In this document: positions 9,192-18,309 of the stretch, in pieces
Position numbering within the stretch: position 1 is the stretch's first letter
Layout of the letters: the number at the start of each line of letters is the position of its first letter
From: Dehalococcoidia bacterium
GTDB taxonomy: Bacteria > Chloroflexota > Dehalococcoidia > Lucifugimonadales > UBA3495
Assembly: GCA_022827095.1 (NCBI GenBank)
Contig: JAJDTP010000010.1
Coordinates: 26,320 to 90,319 of the forward strand
Direction of reading: 5' to 3'
DNA: 64,000 bases
Position numbers and translations under genes: made by a program
Notes under the pieces: generated by a model
The model's database searches: none
Told to the model about the DNA's origin: nothing
Seen by the model: the letters and a program-made list of their open reading frames with translations, nothing else

Positions 9192-10154
9192 CTACGAGTA
9201 CCTGATCCTGGGGTCCAGTATTCCGTACAGGATGTCGATGATCAGGTTCAACAACAGCACCACGGCGGCGGCCAGCAGGACAACGCCCTGAACGACGACG
9301 AAGTCACGGTGGATGATGGCGTCGATCAGATATCGTCCGACACCGGGTATCACGAAGATCGATTCGATGATGATTGTGCCGCCCAGCAGTCGACCGAATT
9401 GATAGCCGGAAACGGTGATCACTGGCAAAAGGGCGTTTTTCAATGCGTGGCGACCCACTACCATCCACTCGTTCAGTCCCTTGGACCGGGCGGTTCTCAT
9501 GTAGTCTTCCCGCATCACCTCCAGCATGGCGGAACGGGCCACCCTGGCCGTAAATGCCATGTCATGAAAAGCTAGAACCAGCGCAGGGAAGATCAACTGC
9601 TGGATGTTGGTGAAGGGGTCGCCCCATAAGGTAGCGTAGCCCAAGGGAGGCAACCAGCCAGCGAAATAGGTCAGGCCGTAGATTACCAGGATGCCCAGCC
9701 AGAAAGTGGGTAGAGCTATGCCCACCAGCGCCAGAAGCCGGCTGATGTGGTCCAGGAATGAATCCTGCTTGACCGCAGATAACACTCCTAAAGGCACGGC
9801 GGCGATGAAGGCCAGCACGATTGCCAGTATCGCCAGTTCAAGGGTGATGAAGAACCGGTCCTTCAGGTCATCCAGGACCGGGGTTCCGTACCAGACCGAG
9901 TCGCCAAAATCACCCTGGAGGATTTTCCACAGCCAGTCGCCGTACTGGATGTAAACCGGACGGTCCAGCCCGAGTTCTCGCTGAACGCGTTTGATGTCCT
10001 CTTCGGTGACCTTGCCGCCGTCGCCCTCCTCGCCCGTCAAGATCATCATGGCGGCGTCGCCCGGAACGATCCAGAAGAGGCCAAACACCAGGATTGTGGC
10101 GAGCAGTATAGTGGGTATGAACAGCAGGCCCCTACGGGCTATGTATGCGTACAC
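9192..10154 (-). CDS. Peptide-type ABC transporter permease, DppB/OppB family (module 1)
   Basis: 320-residue permease partner of the DppC-like protein. It opens with the family's N-terminal helix (about 10-30) and LGLDRPVYIQY, then GDFGDSVWYGTPV in the periplasmic loop. Five more helices follow, with the EAA loop at RTARSKGLNEWMVVGRHALKNALLP. The C-terminus DILYGILDPRIRY is characteristic. The start is a GTG preceded by AAGGTGGAAG. Encoded between the solute-binding lipoprotein gene and the dppC-like gene, as usual. Substrate cannot be told from the sequence. Confidence 0.93.
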   Translation of the reverse strand: MYAYIARRGLLFIPTILLATILVFGLFWIVPGDAAMMILTGEEGDGGKVTEEDIKRVQRELGLDRPVYIQYGDWLWKILQGDFGDSVWYGTPVLDDLKDRFFITLELAILAIVLAFIAAVPLGVLSAVKQDSFLDHISRLLALVGIALPTFWLGILVIYGLTYFAGWLPPLGYATLWGDPFTNIQQLIFPALVLAFHDMAFTARVARSAMLEVMREDYMRTARSKGLNEWMVVGRHALKNALLPVITVSGYQFGRLLGGTIIIESIFVIPGVGRYLIDAIIHRDFVVVQGVVLLAAAVVLLLNLIIDILYGILDPRIRYS

Positions 10155-10199
10155 CTTCCACCTTCAGTCTGTGAGCGTCGACCGCGCAGTGATTGAACA

Positions 10200-10225
10200 A
10201 TGCGCCCCAGGAAGCCGGGGCGCAT
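10200..10225 (-). promoter_or_regulatory. Intercistronic hairpin between binding protein and permease (module 1)
   Basis: Perfect 9-bp stem (10200-10208 with 10217-10225), loop 8, with no long U tract. Its position just after a binding-protein gene suggests partial termination or mRNA protection, giving more binding protein than permease. Confidence 0.6.
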
Positions 10226-10238
10226 CACTCATCGAAGA

Positions 10239-12089
10239 TTACGGCTGATAACCGGTTTCGGAGGGTTGCTCACGGTCCGGGTCGAACCAGACGTGGTCCC
10301 ATTTGTGAATTTGCTGGACGGTGGGCGGCAGGTGGAAGTTCCGGATGCGGTAGTCCAACGCACCGCCGGCTCCTCCCCAGAAATACACTACCAGGTGGCT
10401 GCTACCGGTGTGTAGTATGTCAGCGATTTCCTCCAGGTGACCCTGGCGGACGCGCTGGTCGATAGCCCGGTTCTGCAAGTCGATCAACTCATCGATCCGG
10501 TCGTTTTGCCAATTTTGCGGGTTGCGCAGAACGTCCTGCAGATAGAATTGGTTGAGAATGTCCGCCGGGTCGGTCAGGATGATGCCCGTTCCGACGGTGG
10601 AGATTTCGTGCGTTCCGTCTCGCATAACGGCGTACATGGTCGCCAGATCGTTGGGAACGATTTCGATATCGATGCCCACATCCTGACGCAACTGCTCGCC
10701 AGCGACTTCCGCCGCCGGCAACGTAGGAATAGCGTTGCGGGTGTTCATTTTCACGGATATGCCGTCAGGGTATCCGGCTTCGGTCAGCAACCGCTTGGCT
10801 TCCGCAATCGCGGCGGTGCGATCTTCGGTAAATGCCGGATGGTTAGCGCGTAGTTCGTCCAGATCCTCGACCACCCCTGGCGAGAAGAAAGTGCCGGGTT
10901 TGCCAAAGCCTCTGACCGCACGCTCGATGCCCAGATCCCGGTCCAGGCCCAGGTAAAAGGCCTGGCGAACCCGCTCGTCGTCAAACGGTGGCTTGGCATT
11001 GTTGAGGAAGAACGCTTCGAAACCGGCGCTGGGAAGGATCAGGGCTCGTACCTGGCCGTCGGTCTCCTCTTCCAACACCGCCATGGCTTCGGGGCGGTTG
11101 ACGCCGGTAAATGGATTGAAGGTTCCCAGCACCTGGCCGGCTTGCAGTGCGGCAATCCGGCGAGCTGTATCAGGGATGAGGTGCACGATAATGCCATCGA
11201 AGAACGGGCGACCTTCCTTGAAGTACGTCTCGTTGCGCGCGAAGGTGTAGCTCACGTCCTTCTGCCACCCGTCGAGCAGCCAGGGGCCGGAGCCGATCAG
11301 GTTTTCCGGCTGGTTGGCCTGCTCCTGCGTCAGATCTTCCGCGATGTGCTTGGGGTACATCTTCATGTAGTCCGACGCCAGGTTCGGCATGAAGGTGGGA
11401 GCCTGGTACTTCAGGGGCACGCGCACAGTCTTGTTATCGATCACCTCGGCGGTTTGATGCTCATAAAACGCGCGGAGGAATCCGGTGCGCGCCCGCTGAG
11501 CCCCTGGCAGGGTGATGCGGTCAAGGCTAAACACCACGTCCTCCGCGGTCACCGGCATGCCGTCCGACCAAGTGGCGTCCTTCAGATGGAACACGAACTC
11601 GGTACCGTCGTCGCTGACTTCCCATGTTTCGGCCAGGTCACCGATAATTTCGCTGGGCTTGACCGGGTTGTACTCGACCAGTTGGTTGAACCGGGGGCTG
11701 GAAGGCATCAGGGTGGTGTTGAGGGAACCACCGTAGTGGACGTCCCAGAACCCCGGGTTGCTGTTGCCAACCATGGGGAACGTGCCACGGTAATGCTTGC
11801 CCTCGCCTTCTTGCCACCAGTCCGGGCGTTCGTCGATTGCCACCGGTGTCGGGACCGGTATAGCGGTTGGCGTTGCATCAAGAACCCGTGTCGGCATAGG
11901 CGTGAACGTCGGGGTCGGGGCAGCCGGGGCCGAACTACCGGAGGCCGCAGGCTGGGACTGTTCAACCTGGCTGGGGGCGGTGCTGGGCTCGGGCGCGGTG
12001 GTTCCACCGCAGGCCAGCCCGACTACCAACAGGGCTGCGCAGCTCACGAGCAACAACCATTGGGGTCTCCCGATTCGTCGGAACTTCAT
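10239..12089 (-). CDS. ABC transporter substrate-binding lipoprotein, family 5 (module 1)
   Basis: 616-residue extracytoplasmic solute-binding protein of the peptide/nickel class (SBP_bac_5). Lipoprotein signal with hydrophobic core and VGLACGG cleavage site, then a Pro/Thr/Ser-rich linker to about residue 85. The binding domain shows FNQLVEYNP, DLAETWEVSDDGTEFVFHLKD and WSDGMPVTAEDVVFSLDRI, all hallmarks of the family. Start at ATG 12089 with GGGAGGG 7 bases upstream; the 16 extra residues of the longer frame are rejected. First gene of module 1. It resembles the module 2 binding protein in the N-terminal and C-terminal parts, so the two modules look like paralogues. Confidence 0.93.
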   Translation of the reverse strand: MKFRRIGRPQWLLLVSCAALLVVGLACGGTTAPEPSTAPSQVEQSQPAASGSSAPAAPTPTFTPMPTRVLDATPTAIPVPTPVAIDERPDWWQEGEGKHYRGTFPMVGNSNPGFWDVHYGGSLNTTLMPSSPRFNQLVEYNPVKPSEIIGDLAETWEVSDDGTEFVFHLKDATWSDGMPVTAEDVVFSLDRITLPGAQRARTGFLRAFYEHQTAEVIDNKTVRVPLKYQAPTFMPNLASDYMKMYPKHIAEDLTQEQANQPENLIGSGPWLLDGWQKDVSYTFARNETYFKEGRPFFDGIIVHLIPDTARRIAALQAGQVLGTFNPFTGVNRPEAMAVLEEETDGQVRALILPSAGFEAFFLNNAKPPFDDERVRQAFYLGLDRDLGIERAVRGFGKPGTFFSPGVVEDLDELRANHPAFTEDRTAAIAEAKRLLTEAGYPDGISVKMNTRNAIPTLPAAEVAGEQLRQDVGIDIEIVPNDLATMYAVMRDGTHEISTVGTGIILTDPADILNQFYLQDVLRNPQNWQNDRIDELIDLQNRAIDQRVRQGHLEEIADILHTGSSHLVVYFWGGAGGALDYRIRNFHLPPTVQQIHKWDHVWFDPDREQPSETGYQP

Positions 12090-12243
12090 TGGCGAACCCT
12101 CCCGATGCAAGTAGTTGGAAAGTGGGCAACTGGACAAGCGTCAGCCGCCTGGTATCGCTGGCTAGACTGGGTCGGCCAGTGTGGGGGGATGCTACTTACA
12201 AGGTTGCCGCTTGTCAAATGGTGATTGTCAACACCGTGGCAGG

Positions 12244-12380
12244 CTCACGCGCACCCAGTTTTGCTAGAAGTATCATTGAGAGCGAAGCGCGGCAATCTCG
12301 TCAGGGCAGCGGACGCCGTCGCGGGAACGGGATCGCCACGTCGCTGTGCTCCTCGCGATGACAAACCGGGTACGCGTGAG
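12244..12380. repeat. Miniature inverted-repeat element, CTCACG-ended subfamily
   Basis: 137 bp bounded by imperfect inverted termini of about 18 bp (CTCACGCGCACCCAGTTT on the left; CTCACGCGTACCCGGTTT on the right, read inward). Inside, the core TCATTG-GAGCG-AGCGCGGCAATCTCG is shared with the 147-bp elements at 24658, 34993 and 41589. The same outer terminus occurs at 38291. Confidence 0.75.
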
Positions 12381-12447
12381 CGTGGCAGGATAAACATCGG
12401 TTACGAGGGCTCCTTGATAGATCACAACATCGTACCGATGAGCGATC

Positions 12448-12486
12448 AAAAAGCCGTCCCGACACATGGCTAGCGTCGGGGCGGCT
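12448..12486 (-). terminator. Intrinsic terminator of ABC module 2
   Basis: On the minus strand a 12-bp GC-rich stem with one mismatch (12452-12463 with 12475-12486) is followed by five T. It lies 43 bases after the end of the second DppC-like gene. Confidence 0.85.
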
Positions 12487-12528
12487 GACTATCCGATTGG
12501 ACGATTCTGGGCTGTTTCCGGTGGGTGG

Positions 12529-13440
12529 CTAGCGTCCGCGAAGGCGTGGGTCCAGCACGTCGCGCAGGGCGTCGCCCAGGACGTTGAAGGCCAGCACGGC
12601 GATGAATATGAAGATGCCGGGGAAGACCAGCAGCCAGATGCCCGTTTCCGGCGTTTCACGGCTGGCCACCGTAAGGATCCCGCCCCAGCTGGGCTCGTCG
12701 GGCGGCGCGCCCACGCCCAGGAAGCTCAGCGACGCCTCGATGATGATCGCGAACCCGAGGTAGTAGGTCGCCATGATGATGTAGATGGCGAGGCAGTTGG
12801 GCATGATGTGGCGGAACACGATGCGCTGGGGGCGCGCGCCGATGGCTCTTGCGGCGGTCACGTAGTCCATTTCCTTGAGCGTGAGCACCTGGGAACGCAC
12901 GGTGCGGATCACGGGAGCGAGCATACCGATGACGATGGCCAGGATGACGTTGTTCAGCGAGGAGCCCAGCACGGCCATGATGGCCAGCGCCAGGATCAGT
13001 CCGGGGATCGACATCAGGGCGTCCACCACCCGCTGGAACGCCAGGTCAACGAAGCCGCCCGCGTAGGTGCTGGTGATGCCCAGCACGAAGCCCGCGGTTA
13101 TCCCGATCAGGACGCTGCCTAGGCCGACGTAGAGCGATATCCAAGTTCCATGCAGCACGCGCGCCAGAATGTCCCTTCCGATGACGTCCGTCCCCATGGG
13201 GAATTCTCGGCTGGGCGCGAGGAAGATGTCGCCCACGGAGGCGTAGGGGTCCGGGACCGGCAGGATGGCCAACCGGGATGCAATGGCGACAATAATAAGG
13301 ATGAGGGCGGTGACGCCGCCGACCGCACCGAGTGGTTTCCGGCGCGCGGTCTCCACCGTAGAGTGGTACGCGGCGGGAATCGCCAGGAGCGCATTGCGAA
13401 CTGGAGAGCCGCTCTCTGCGGCGAGGTCGCTGGTAGCCAT
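12529..13440 (-). CDS. Peptide-type ABC transporter permease, DppC/OppC family (module 2)
   Basis: 303-residue permease, clearly paralogous to the product of 8198-9127: the same MGTDVIGRDILAR loop, LGSSLNNVILAIVIGM helix, YVTAARAIGARPQRIVFRHIMPN EAA loop and LGDALRDVLDPRLRG end. Six predicted transmembrane segments. ATG preceded by GGAG with 6-base spacing. It lies 26 bases after the DppB-like gene of the same module and is followed by an intrinsic terminator, closing the transcript. Confidence 0.93.
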   Translation of the reverse strand: MATSDLAAESGSPVRNALLAIPAAYHSTVETARRKPLGAVGGVTALILIIVAIASRLAILPVPDPYASVGDIFLAPSREFPMGTDVIGRDILARVLHGTWISLYVGLGSVLIGITAGFVLGITSTYAGGFVDLAFQRVVDALMSIPGLILALAIMAVLGSSLNNVILAIVIGMLAPVIRTVRSQVLTLKEMDYVTAARAIGARPQRIVFRHIMPNCLAIYIIMATYYLGFAIIIEASLSFLGVGAPPDEPSWGGILTVASRETPETGIWLLVFPGIFIFIAVLAFNVLGDALRDVLDPRLRGR

Positions 13441-13466
13441 GGTCTGCTCCGTTGATATTCGGTACG

Positions 13467-14435
13467 TTACTGGTAGCGGATCCGTGGGTCGAGTATCCCG
13501 TAGATAAGGTCGATGACCAGGTTCAGGAACATGACCACCGCGGCCACCAGCACCACCACCGCCTGGATCACGACGAAGTCACGATGCAGGATTGCGTCGA
13601 TCAGCATGTTCCCAATGCCGGGAACAAGGAAGATCACCTCGACGATCACGACGCCGCCCAGCAGCCGGCCGAACTGATAGCCCGACACGGTGATGATCGG
13701 CAACAGGGCGTTTTTCAGGGCGTGTCGACCGATTACGCCCATCTCCGTCAGCCCTTTGGCCCGAGCCGTTCGAACGTAGTCGTCCCGCATCGTTTCAAGC
13801 ATGGACGAGCGGGTGACCCGAGCGGTGAACGCAAGATCATGGAATGCGATGGCCAACGCGGGGAACACCATCTGCTGCAGGTTGGTCAGCGGCTGCTCCC
13901 AAAGGTTGGCGTAGTCCAACGGCGGTAACCAGTCGAATACGTAGGCCAGGACATAGGTTACGACGATCGCAATGAGGAAAGTGGGCATGGCGATGCCCAG
14001 CAGGGCTATCAACCGACTGACGTAGTCAAGCTTGGTATCCTGCTTGACCGCGGAAATGATGCCCAAAGGAACCGCGATGATGAAGGCCATCCCCATGCCC
14101 ATCACCGCCAGTTGGACCGTGGTGACGAATCGTCCGCCAAGCTCGTCGATCACCGGGGTTTGATACCACAGGGATTCTCCCAGGTCGCCCCGAACCATGT
14201 CCCATAGCCAGTCGGCGTACTGGATGTGGACGGGCCGGTCCAGGCCCAGCTTGGCGCGCAACCGTTCGACGTCCTCCAGGCTGACGCGTCCGCCCTCGTT
14301 CGGGTCATTGCCCGTGAGGATGAGCATGGCCGTGTCGCCAGGCACGATCCACATCAGCAGGAAGATGATGATGGTCACGATGAGGATGGTGGGTATGAAG
14401 AGGAGCAACCTCCTCACGATATAGGTGGTCATCAT
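13467..14435 (-). CDS. Peptide-type ABC transporter permease, DppB/OppB family (module 2)
   Basis: 322-residue permease with N-terminal helix, LGLDRPVHIQY, GDLGESLWYQTPV in the periplasmic loop, EAA loop RTARAKGLTEMGVIGRHALKNALLP and C-terminal DLIYGILDPRIRY. Highly similar along its whole length to the module 1 partner at 9192. Two ATG codons in a row (14435 and 14432) follow a GGGAGG site; the second has the more normal spacing. Lies between the module 2 binding protein and the DppC-like permease. Confidence 0.93.
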   Translation of the reverse strand: MMTTYIVRRLLLFIPTILIVTIIIFLLMWIVPGDTAMLILTGNDPNEGGRVSLEDVERLRAKLGLDRPVHIQYADWLWDMVRGDLGESLWYQTPVIDELGGRFVTTVQLAVMGMGMAFIIAVPLGIISAVKQDTKLDYVSRLIALLGIAMPTFLIAIVVTYVLAYVFDWLPPLDYANLWEQPLTNLQQMVFPALAIAFHDLAFTARVTRSSMLETMRDDYVRTARAKGLTEMGVIGRHALKNALLPIITVSGYQFGRLLGGVVIVEVIFLVPGIGNMLIDAILHRDFVVIQAVVVLVAAVVMFLNLVIDLIYGILDPRIRYQ

Positions 14436-14472
14436 GCCTCCCGGGAACGGGCCTGGCGATCGTCAAATTTCT

Positions 14473-14505
14473 CCGTAGGCAGCAGAAGCCCGGTCTCGCC
14501 TACGG
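14473..14505 (-). promoter_or_regulatory. Hairpin overlapping the end of the module 2 binding-protein gene
   Basis: CCGTAGGC (14473-14480) pairs with GCCTACGG (14498-14505) and overlaps the stop codon at 14500. It holds the same relative position as the hairpin at 10200-10225, though the sequences differ. Confidence 0.5.
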
Positions 14506-16422
14506 CTGGTAGCCGGTGCCGATCGGAGGCTTTTCCGCGTCCTCGTCCCACCACATGTGGTCCAGCTTGTGGATCATCTGGATGGTCCTGGGGATGTGGT
14601 AGTTGCGGATCCGGTAGTCCAGGGTGCCGCCGGCGTGCATCCAGCCGGTGGGCAGGTAGTGAGGCACCTCGGCCCGCAGGAGTTCAACCATCTGCGCGAA
14701 CAGCTCCTTGCGCTTTTCCGGATCCAGTTCCTTGGCCTGCTCGGCCTTGAGCCGTTCAAACTCGGTGGTGGTCCAGTTGCCGGAGTTGCGCATGGTGTCG
14801 ATTCCGTACCACTGGTTCAGGATGTCGGAGGGGTCCGGCAAGATGATGCCGCTGCCGCAGCCGACGATCACGCCGTAGTCGTTGCTGCGCCACTTGGCGT
14901 ACAGCGTCGCCACGTCGCTGGACTCGATGGTCATGTCCAGGCCCAGCTCGCGCTTCCAGATGTCGCTGACCAGCTGTGCGGAGGTCGCGGTGCAGCCCGT
15001 CAGGATGGACGTGATGGTTCCGCTGAAGCCGTCGGGATATCCGGCTTCGGCAAGGAGTCGGCGGGCTTCGTCCAGATCGGCCTGGGCCTTGGTGCCGTCG
15101 GCGTCACGGCGGTAGCCGGGGAGCTCGTAGAGCGCTTCGACGCTCTCGTTGGGAGCGAACCCAACGTGGAAGTGCGTGCCCACGGTGCCGTTGCCGCGCA
15201 GGATCTTCTCGACAATCTCTTCCTGGTCGATGACCATCCAGAGGGCGGTGCGCACCCGGGGGTCGTCGTAGGGCTCGACCAGCCAGTTGAAGTTGAGACC
15301 GGCACGCTGCACGTTCGGCATGAACAGCGCCCGCATGCGGCCGTCGGTGTCCTCCTCCAACTGTTCGACGAATTCGGTGTAGGTGGACAGCACCGGATAG
15401 TACGTCCCGTCGGCCTGGCCTACCTTCAGCGTCGCGATGGAGCGAGCCACGTCCTGGATCAGGAAGACCTTGAAGCCGTCGAAGTACGGTCGGGGAGCCT
15501 TGAAGTAGTCGTCATTCCTGACGTACTCGTAGGACTCCTGCTTCTGCCAGCTGCCGTCCTTGTAGATGAAGGGGCCGGACCCGATCATGTTCTCCGGACA
15601 ACAGTTGACGTCCTCCTGGCTCAGCGGCCCGGCAACGTGCTCCGGGTACATCTTCATGTAGTCGGAGGCGAGGTTGACCATGAAGGTGGCCGCCGGGAAC
15701 TTGATGGGCATCCGCACCGTCCGTTCGTCGATCACCTCCGCGGTCTTGTGCTCATAGAAGTTGCGGAGGCTGTTGGTGCGGCCGCGGAAGGCGTCGGGGA
15801 GGGTAATGCGGTCCAGGCTGAAGACGATGTCGCTGGCCTTCACCGGCTGCCCGTCGGACCAGTTCGCTTCGGCCAGATAGAAGGTGTACACCGTTCCGTC
15901 TTCGCTGACGTCCCAACTTTCGGCCAGATCCCCGATGATCTCTTCAGGGTTCACCGGGTTGTATTCCACCAACTGGTTGAACCTGACTCCGGAAGGCGTG
16001 AGCGTGGTGGTCAGGCTCGCCCCGTAGTGGACATCCCAGAAGCCGGGGTTGTTCCGAGCCACCCACTTCATGGTGCGGCCGTGCTTGCCACGAGTGACCC
16101 AGTCGGTTTCGGGGGCCTGAACCTCCACCGGCTGTACCGTGGGCGTCGGTTCCGCCGCCGCCGCGGCGGGAGCAGAGCTTCCGGAAGATGCTGCCGGCTG
16201 GGCCGGCGCTGCGGCGGCGGTGGGTTGGGCCGCCTGGGACGAACCTCCGGACGGCGCGGCCGCGGGCGCTGATTGCGAACCTGTGGCTGCGCTGGCGGGG
16301 GCCGAAGAAGTATCCGATTCGGGGGCGGTTGCCGCTCCACCGCAGGCAATCACGAATGTCAGCGTGAGCGAAATAGCGATCAGGATCAGGGCAGTCGGGG
16401 TCGTTTTGCGGCGTCGTTTCAT
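14500..16422 (-). CDS. ABC transporter substrate-binding lipoprotein, family 5 (module 2)
   Basis: 640-residue SBP_bac_5 protein. Lipoprotein signal ending in VIACGGA, then an unusually long Ala/Pro/Ser-rich linker (about residues 30-105). The domain shows GFWDVHYGASL, FNQLVEYNPVNPEEIIGDLAESW, and WSDGQPVKASDIVFSLDRI, closely matching the module 1 paralogue. The C-terminus has HYLPTGWMHAGGTLDYRIRNYHIP, also like the paralogue. GGAGG lies 8 bases before the ATG. It is the first gene of a three-gene transporter operon lacking ATPase genes. Confidence 0.93.
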   Translation of the reverse strand: MKRRRKTTPTALILIAISLTLTFVIACGGAATAPESDTSSAPASAATGSQSAPAAAPSGGSSQAAQPTAAAAPAQPAASSGSSAPAAAAAEPTPTVQPVEVQAPETDWVTRGKHGRTMKWVARNNPGFWDVHYGASLTTTLTPSGVRFNQLVEYNPVNPEEIIGDLAESWDVSEDGTVYTFYLAEANWSDGQPVKASDIVFSLDRITLPDAFRGRTNSLRNFYEHKTAEVIDERTVRMPIKFPAATFMVNLASDYMKMYPEHVAGPLSQEDVNCCPENMIGSGPFIYKDGSWQKQESYEYVRNDDYFKAPRPYFDGFKVFLIQDVARSIATLKVGQADGTYYPVLSTYTEFVEQLEEDTDGRMRALFMPNVQRAGLNFNWLVEPYDDPRVRTALWMVIDQEEIVEKILRGNGTVGTHFHVGFAPNESVEALYELPGYRRDADGTKAQADLDEARRLLAEAGYPDGFSGTITSILTGCTATSAQLVSDIWKRELGLDMTIESSDVATLYAKWRSNDYGVIVGCGSGIILPDPSDILNQWYGIDTMRNSGNWTTTEFERLKAEQAKELDPEKRKELFAQMVELLRAEVPHYLPTGWMHAGGTLDYRIRNYHIPRTIQMIHKLDHMWWDEDAEKPPIGTGYQP

Positions 16423-16776
16423 GATGCGAACCTCCGTTTGCGCTGCGCCGGGCAGCCGGTCAGGTGAACAACCCGGTCATCACCAGTCATGACATTGTCA
16501 GAAATGTGCCCATACACTCCAGAATGACAACCAAATATCGGCAGCTGAATCGATGTTGGCAAGACTAATACGTCGCCCAGCAGCCTGTAAAGACGAATTT
16601 CGTTATGTTAGCGACGCAGCAATATCATTTCAGTTGATAGATCGTATTATCATCGAGCGCAATCCACGTGTGCGCTGACGCGGGACGCTGTGGCCTGCCG
16701 GCGAGCCAAATGAGGAGAGGCGCCTCGTTATTGGGCGCCTCTCCTGTAGGTCATGGCGTTTGCGTTGTCAGTTCGG
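16423..16776. other. Intergenic region upstream of ABC module 2
   Basis: About 350 bases, comparatively AT-rich between 16480 and 16660, with no supportable gene. Likely contains the module 2 promoter; no strong -35/-10 pair could be singled out. It also holds the terminator of the propeller gene. Confidence 0.5.
16713..16745. terminator. Hairpin terminator after the PQQ-type propeller gene
   Basis: Perfect 12-bp stem (16713-16724 with 16734-16745), loop 9. It lies 31 bases beyond the stop of the minus-strand gene at 16777. No long T tract. Confidence 0.8.
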
Positions 16777-18243
16777 TTAGCGCGCCAACGCGACCAGCGT
16801 CCCGCCATCCGCTGACGTCGGGACGAGGACCAAGCCCCCCGCCGCGATGGGCGACGCCGTTATGGGGCCGCCCAGTCGCGTTTCCCAGGCGGTCGAACCG
16901 TCGGCGATATTCAGGCCAATCACCCGGCCATGTTCATCACCCACCAACGCGATTGGCCCCGCGGTAGTAGCAGGCGCCGTGATGTCTGCCTCTACGTCGA
17001 TCTCCCAGAGCACCGAGCCGTCCCGGGAGTCCAGCGCTGTCACCGGGCCGATCGCGTCCGCGACCACCAGGGTCGTGCCAGACAGCGCCGGTTGATAGGG
17101 TTGGTCTTCCACGCTCCAGGACGACCACACGGATCCCTGTTGCTGCGGGACCTGTTGGGTGAAACCCCACACCAACAGCAACGTTCGCCAGTACAGGATC
17201 TGCCGCTCCAACGGATACCGGTGTCCCTGGTAGTCGATGCCCCAGATTCGTCCGTTGAAACTACTGAAGTGCAGCAGGTCATCTGTGGCGATGGGGCCAC
17301 CGCGGACCCACCGGGAGCGCCCGGCATCATAGATCATACGCCGCTTTCCGGTCTTGGCGTCTATGACGTGCACGTTGGCGTCGTTGGCGGTGGCGATCAC
17401 TTTGCCGTCGATTACGGCCGGCGGCGCGATCACCCAATCCCTGAGCCGATACTCCCAGAGGGTTTTGCCATCGGCGGCGTCCAGGGCGAGGAGACGGTTC
17501 TTGTCGCTTTCCGCCACGTAGAGCCGGCCGTCGGCGACGGTGGGCGAGGGCAATGAGGCCGTCCGCAGCCGGCGCGACCAAACGACTTCGCCAGTGTCAG
17601 CATGCAAGGCGGACACCAGGCCGGGTCGAAACACGACGAACACCAGCCCATCGGACACCGCTGGCGTCACTCCGGCAATGAGCCTGGAGTCGTACCGCCA
17701 CGCCACCGCGCCCGATGCACGGTCCAGCGCCGTGACATTGCCATCTTCGTCGGTGACGTACACTCGGTCTCCCAGGACCGCCGGAGGCGCCACGATGGGA
17801 GCGCCGGCGACGTAACGCCACGCCGGCGTGGGGGTGGTTCCCGGAGCAAGATCAAATGGGTCGCCTGAGGCGAGGTTGGTAACCCCCCGCCCAGCCTGGG
17901 GCCAATCGCCCGGCGCGACAGCGGCCCCGGTATCGCCGATCCGCGTGGATGGGTCCGGCGGGTCGGGTGGCAGCCCGGTGTATCCCCACAGCACCCAGAT
18001 GACCAGGCCCAGCAGGGGCAGCACGATCATGGCGATGCGGGCCAGTCGGCTGCGCAAAAAGCCCAGGCGGAGGCGCCGTGAGCGTTGGCGTGCCTCCTCT
18101 TCGGCGATCGTCTCCAAGCCCGAAAAAGCCCCGCAGCCGGCGCACCGGATGCGGTCTGCCTCCATTGCGCCGGCTTCCACTATCGGGTTGAGATGGCCGC
18201 AAAACCGGCAGAAAACGACGTTGTCATGTGTGTCGTGTGCCAT
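16777..18243 (-). CDS. Zinc-ribbon membrane protein with PQQ-type beta-propeller
   Basis: 488 residues. An N-terminal zinc ribbon (CRFC at 12-15 and CAGC at 34-37) precedes one transmembrane helix (about 69-88). The rest is a large extracytoplasmic propeller of repeated PQQ-like blades: VYVTDEDGNVTALDRASGAVAWRY, LVSALHADTGEVVWS, LLALDAADGKTLWEY, VTALDSRDGSVLWEI and VIGLNIADGSTAWET. Such repeats usually form scaffolds like BamB rather than true quinoprotein enzymes, and I see no calcium/PQQ catalytic signature. The cytoplasmic zinc ribbon coupled to an outer propeller suggests signalling or assembly, but function is unknown. Followed by a terminator. Confidence 0.85.
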   Translation of the reverse strand: MAHDTHDNVVFCRFCGHLNPIVEAGAMEADRIRCAGCGAFSGLETIAEEEARQRSRRLRLGFLRSRLARIAMIVLPLLGLVIWVLWGYTGLPPDPPDPSTRIGDTGAAVAPGDWPQAGRGVTNLASGDPFDLAPGTTPTPAWRYVAGAPIVAPPAVLGDRVYVTDEDGNVTALDRASGAVAWRYDSRLIAGVTPAVSDGLVFVVFRPGLVSALHADTGEVVWSRRLRTASLPSPTVADGRLYVAESDKNRLLALDAADGKTLWEYRLRDWVIAPPAVIDGKVIATANDANVHVIDAKTGKRRMIYDAGRSRWVRGGPIATDDLLHFSSFNGRIWGIDYQGHRYPLERQILYWRTLLLVWGFTQQVPQQQGSVWSSWSVEDQPYQPALSGTTLVVADAIGPVTALDSRDGSVLWEIDVEADITAPATTAGPIALVGDEHGRVIGLNIADGSTAWETRLGGPITASPIAAGGLVLVPTSADGGTLVALAR

Positions 18244-18309
18244 GATGGCAGCGACACCCTCCCGTTGGCCGGGCTCAGCCGGAGAGAGCAGGTTGCAGGT
18301 TGGGGCGGT

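Larger units (their letters stand above)
12090..12528. other. Intergenic region between ABC modules
   Basis: About 440 bases without a supportable gene. It holds the leader of module 1, a 137-bp inverted-repeat element at 12244-12380 and the terminator of module 2 at 12448-12486. The 82-residue plus-strand frame here is made from the repeat and is not credible. Confidence 0.7.

Noticed and set aside
14557..16272. 571-residue open frame on the plus strand
   Set aside because: Antisense shadow of the family 5 binding-protein gene on the minus strand, low-complexity composition and no ribosome site.
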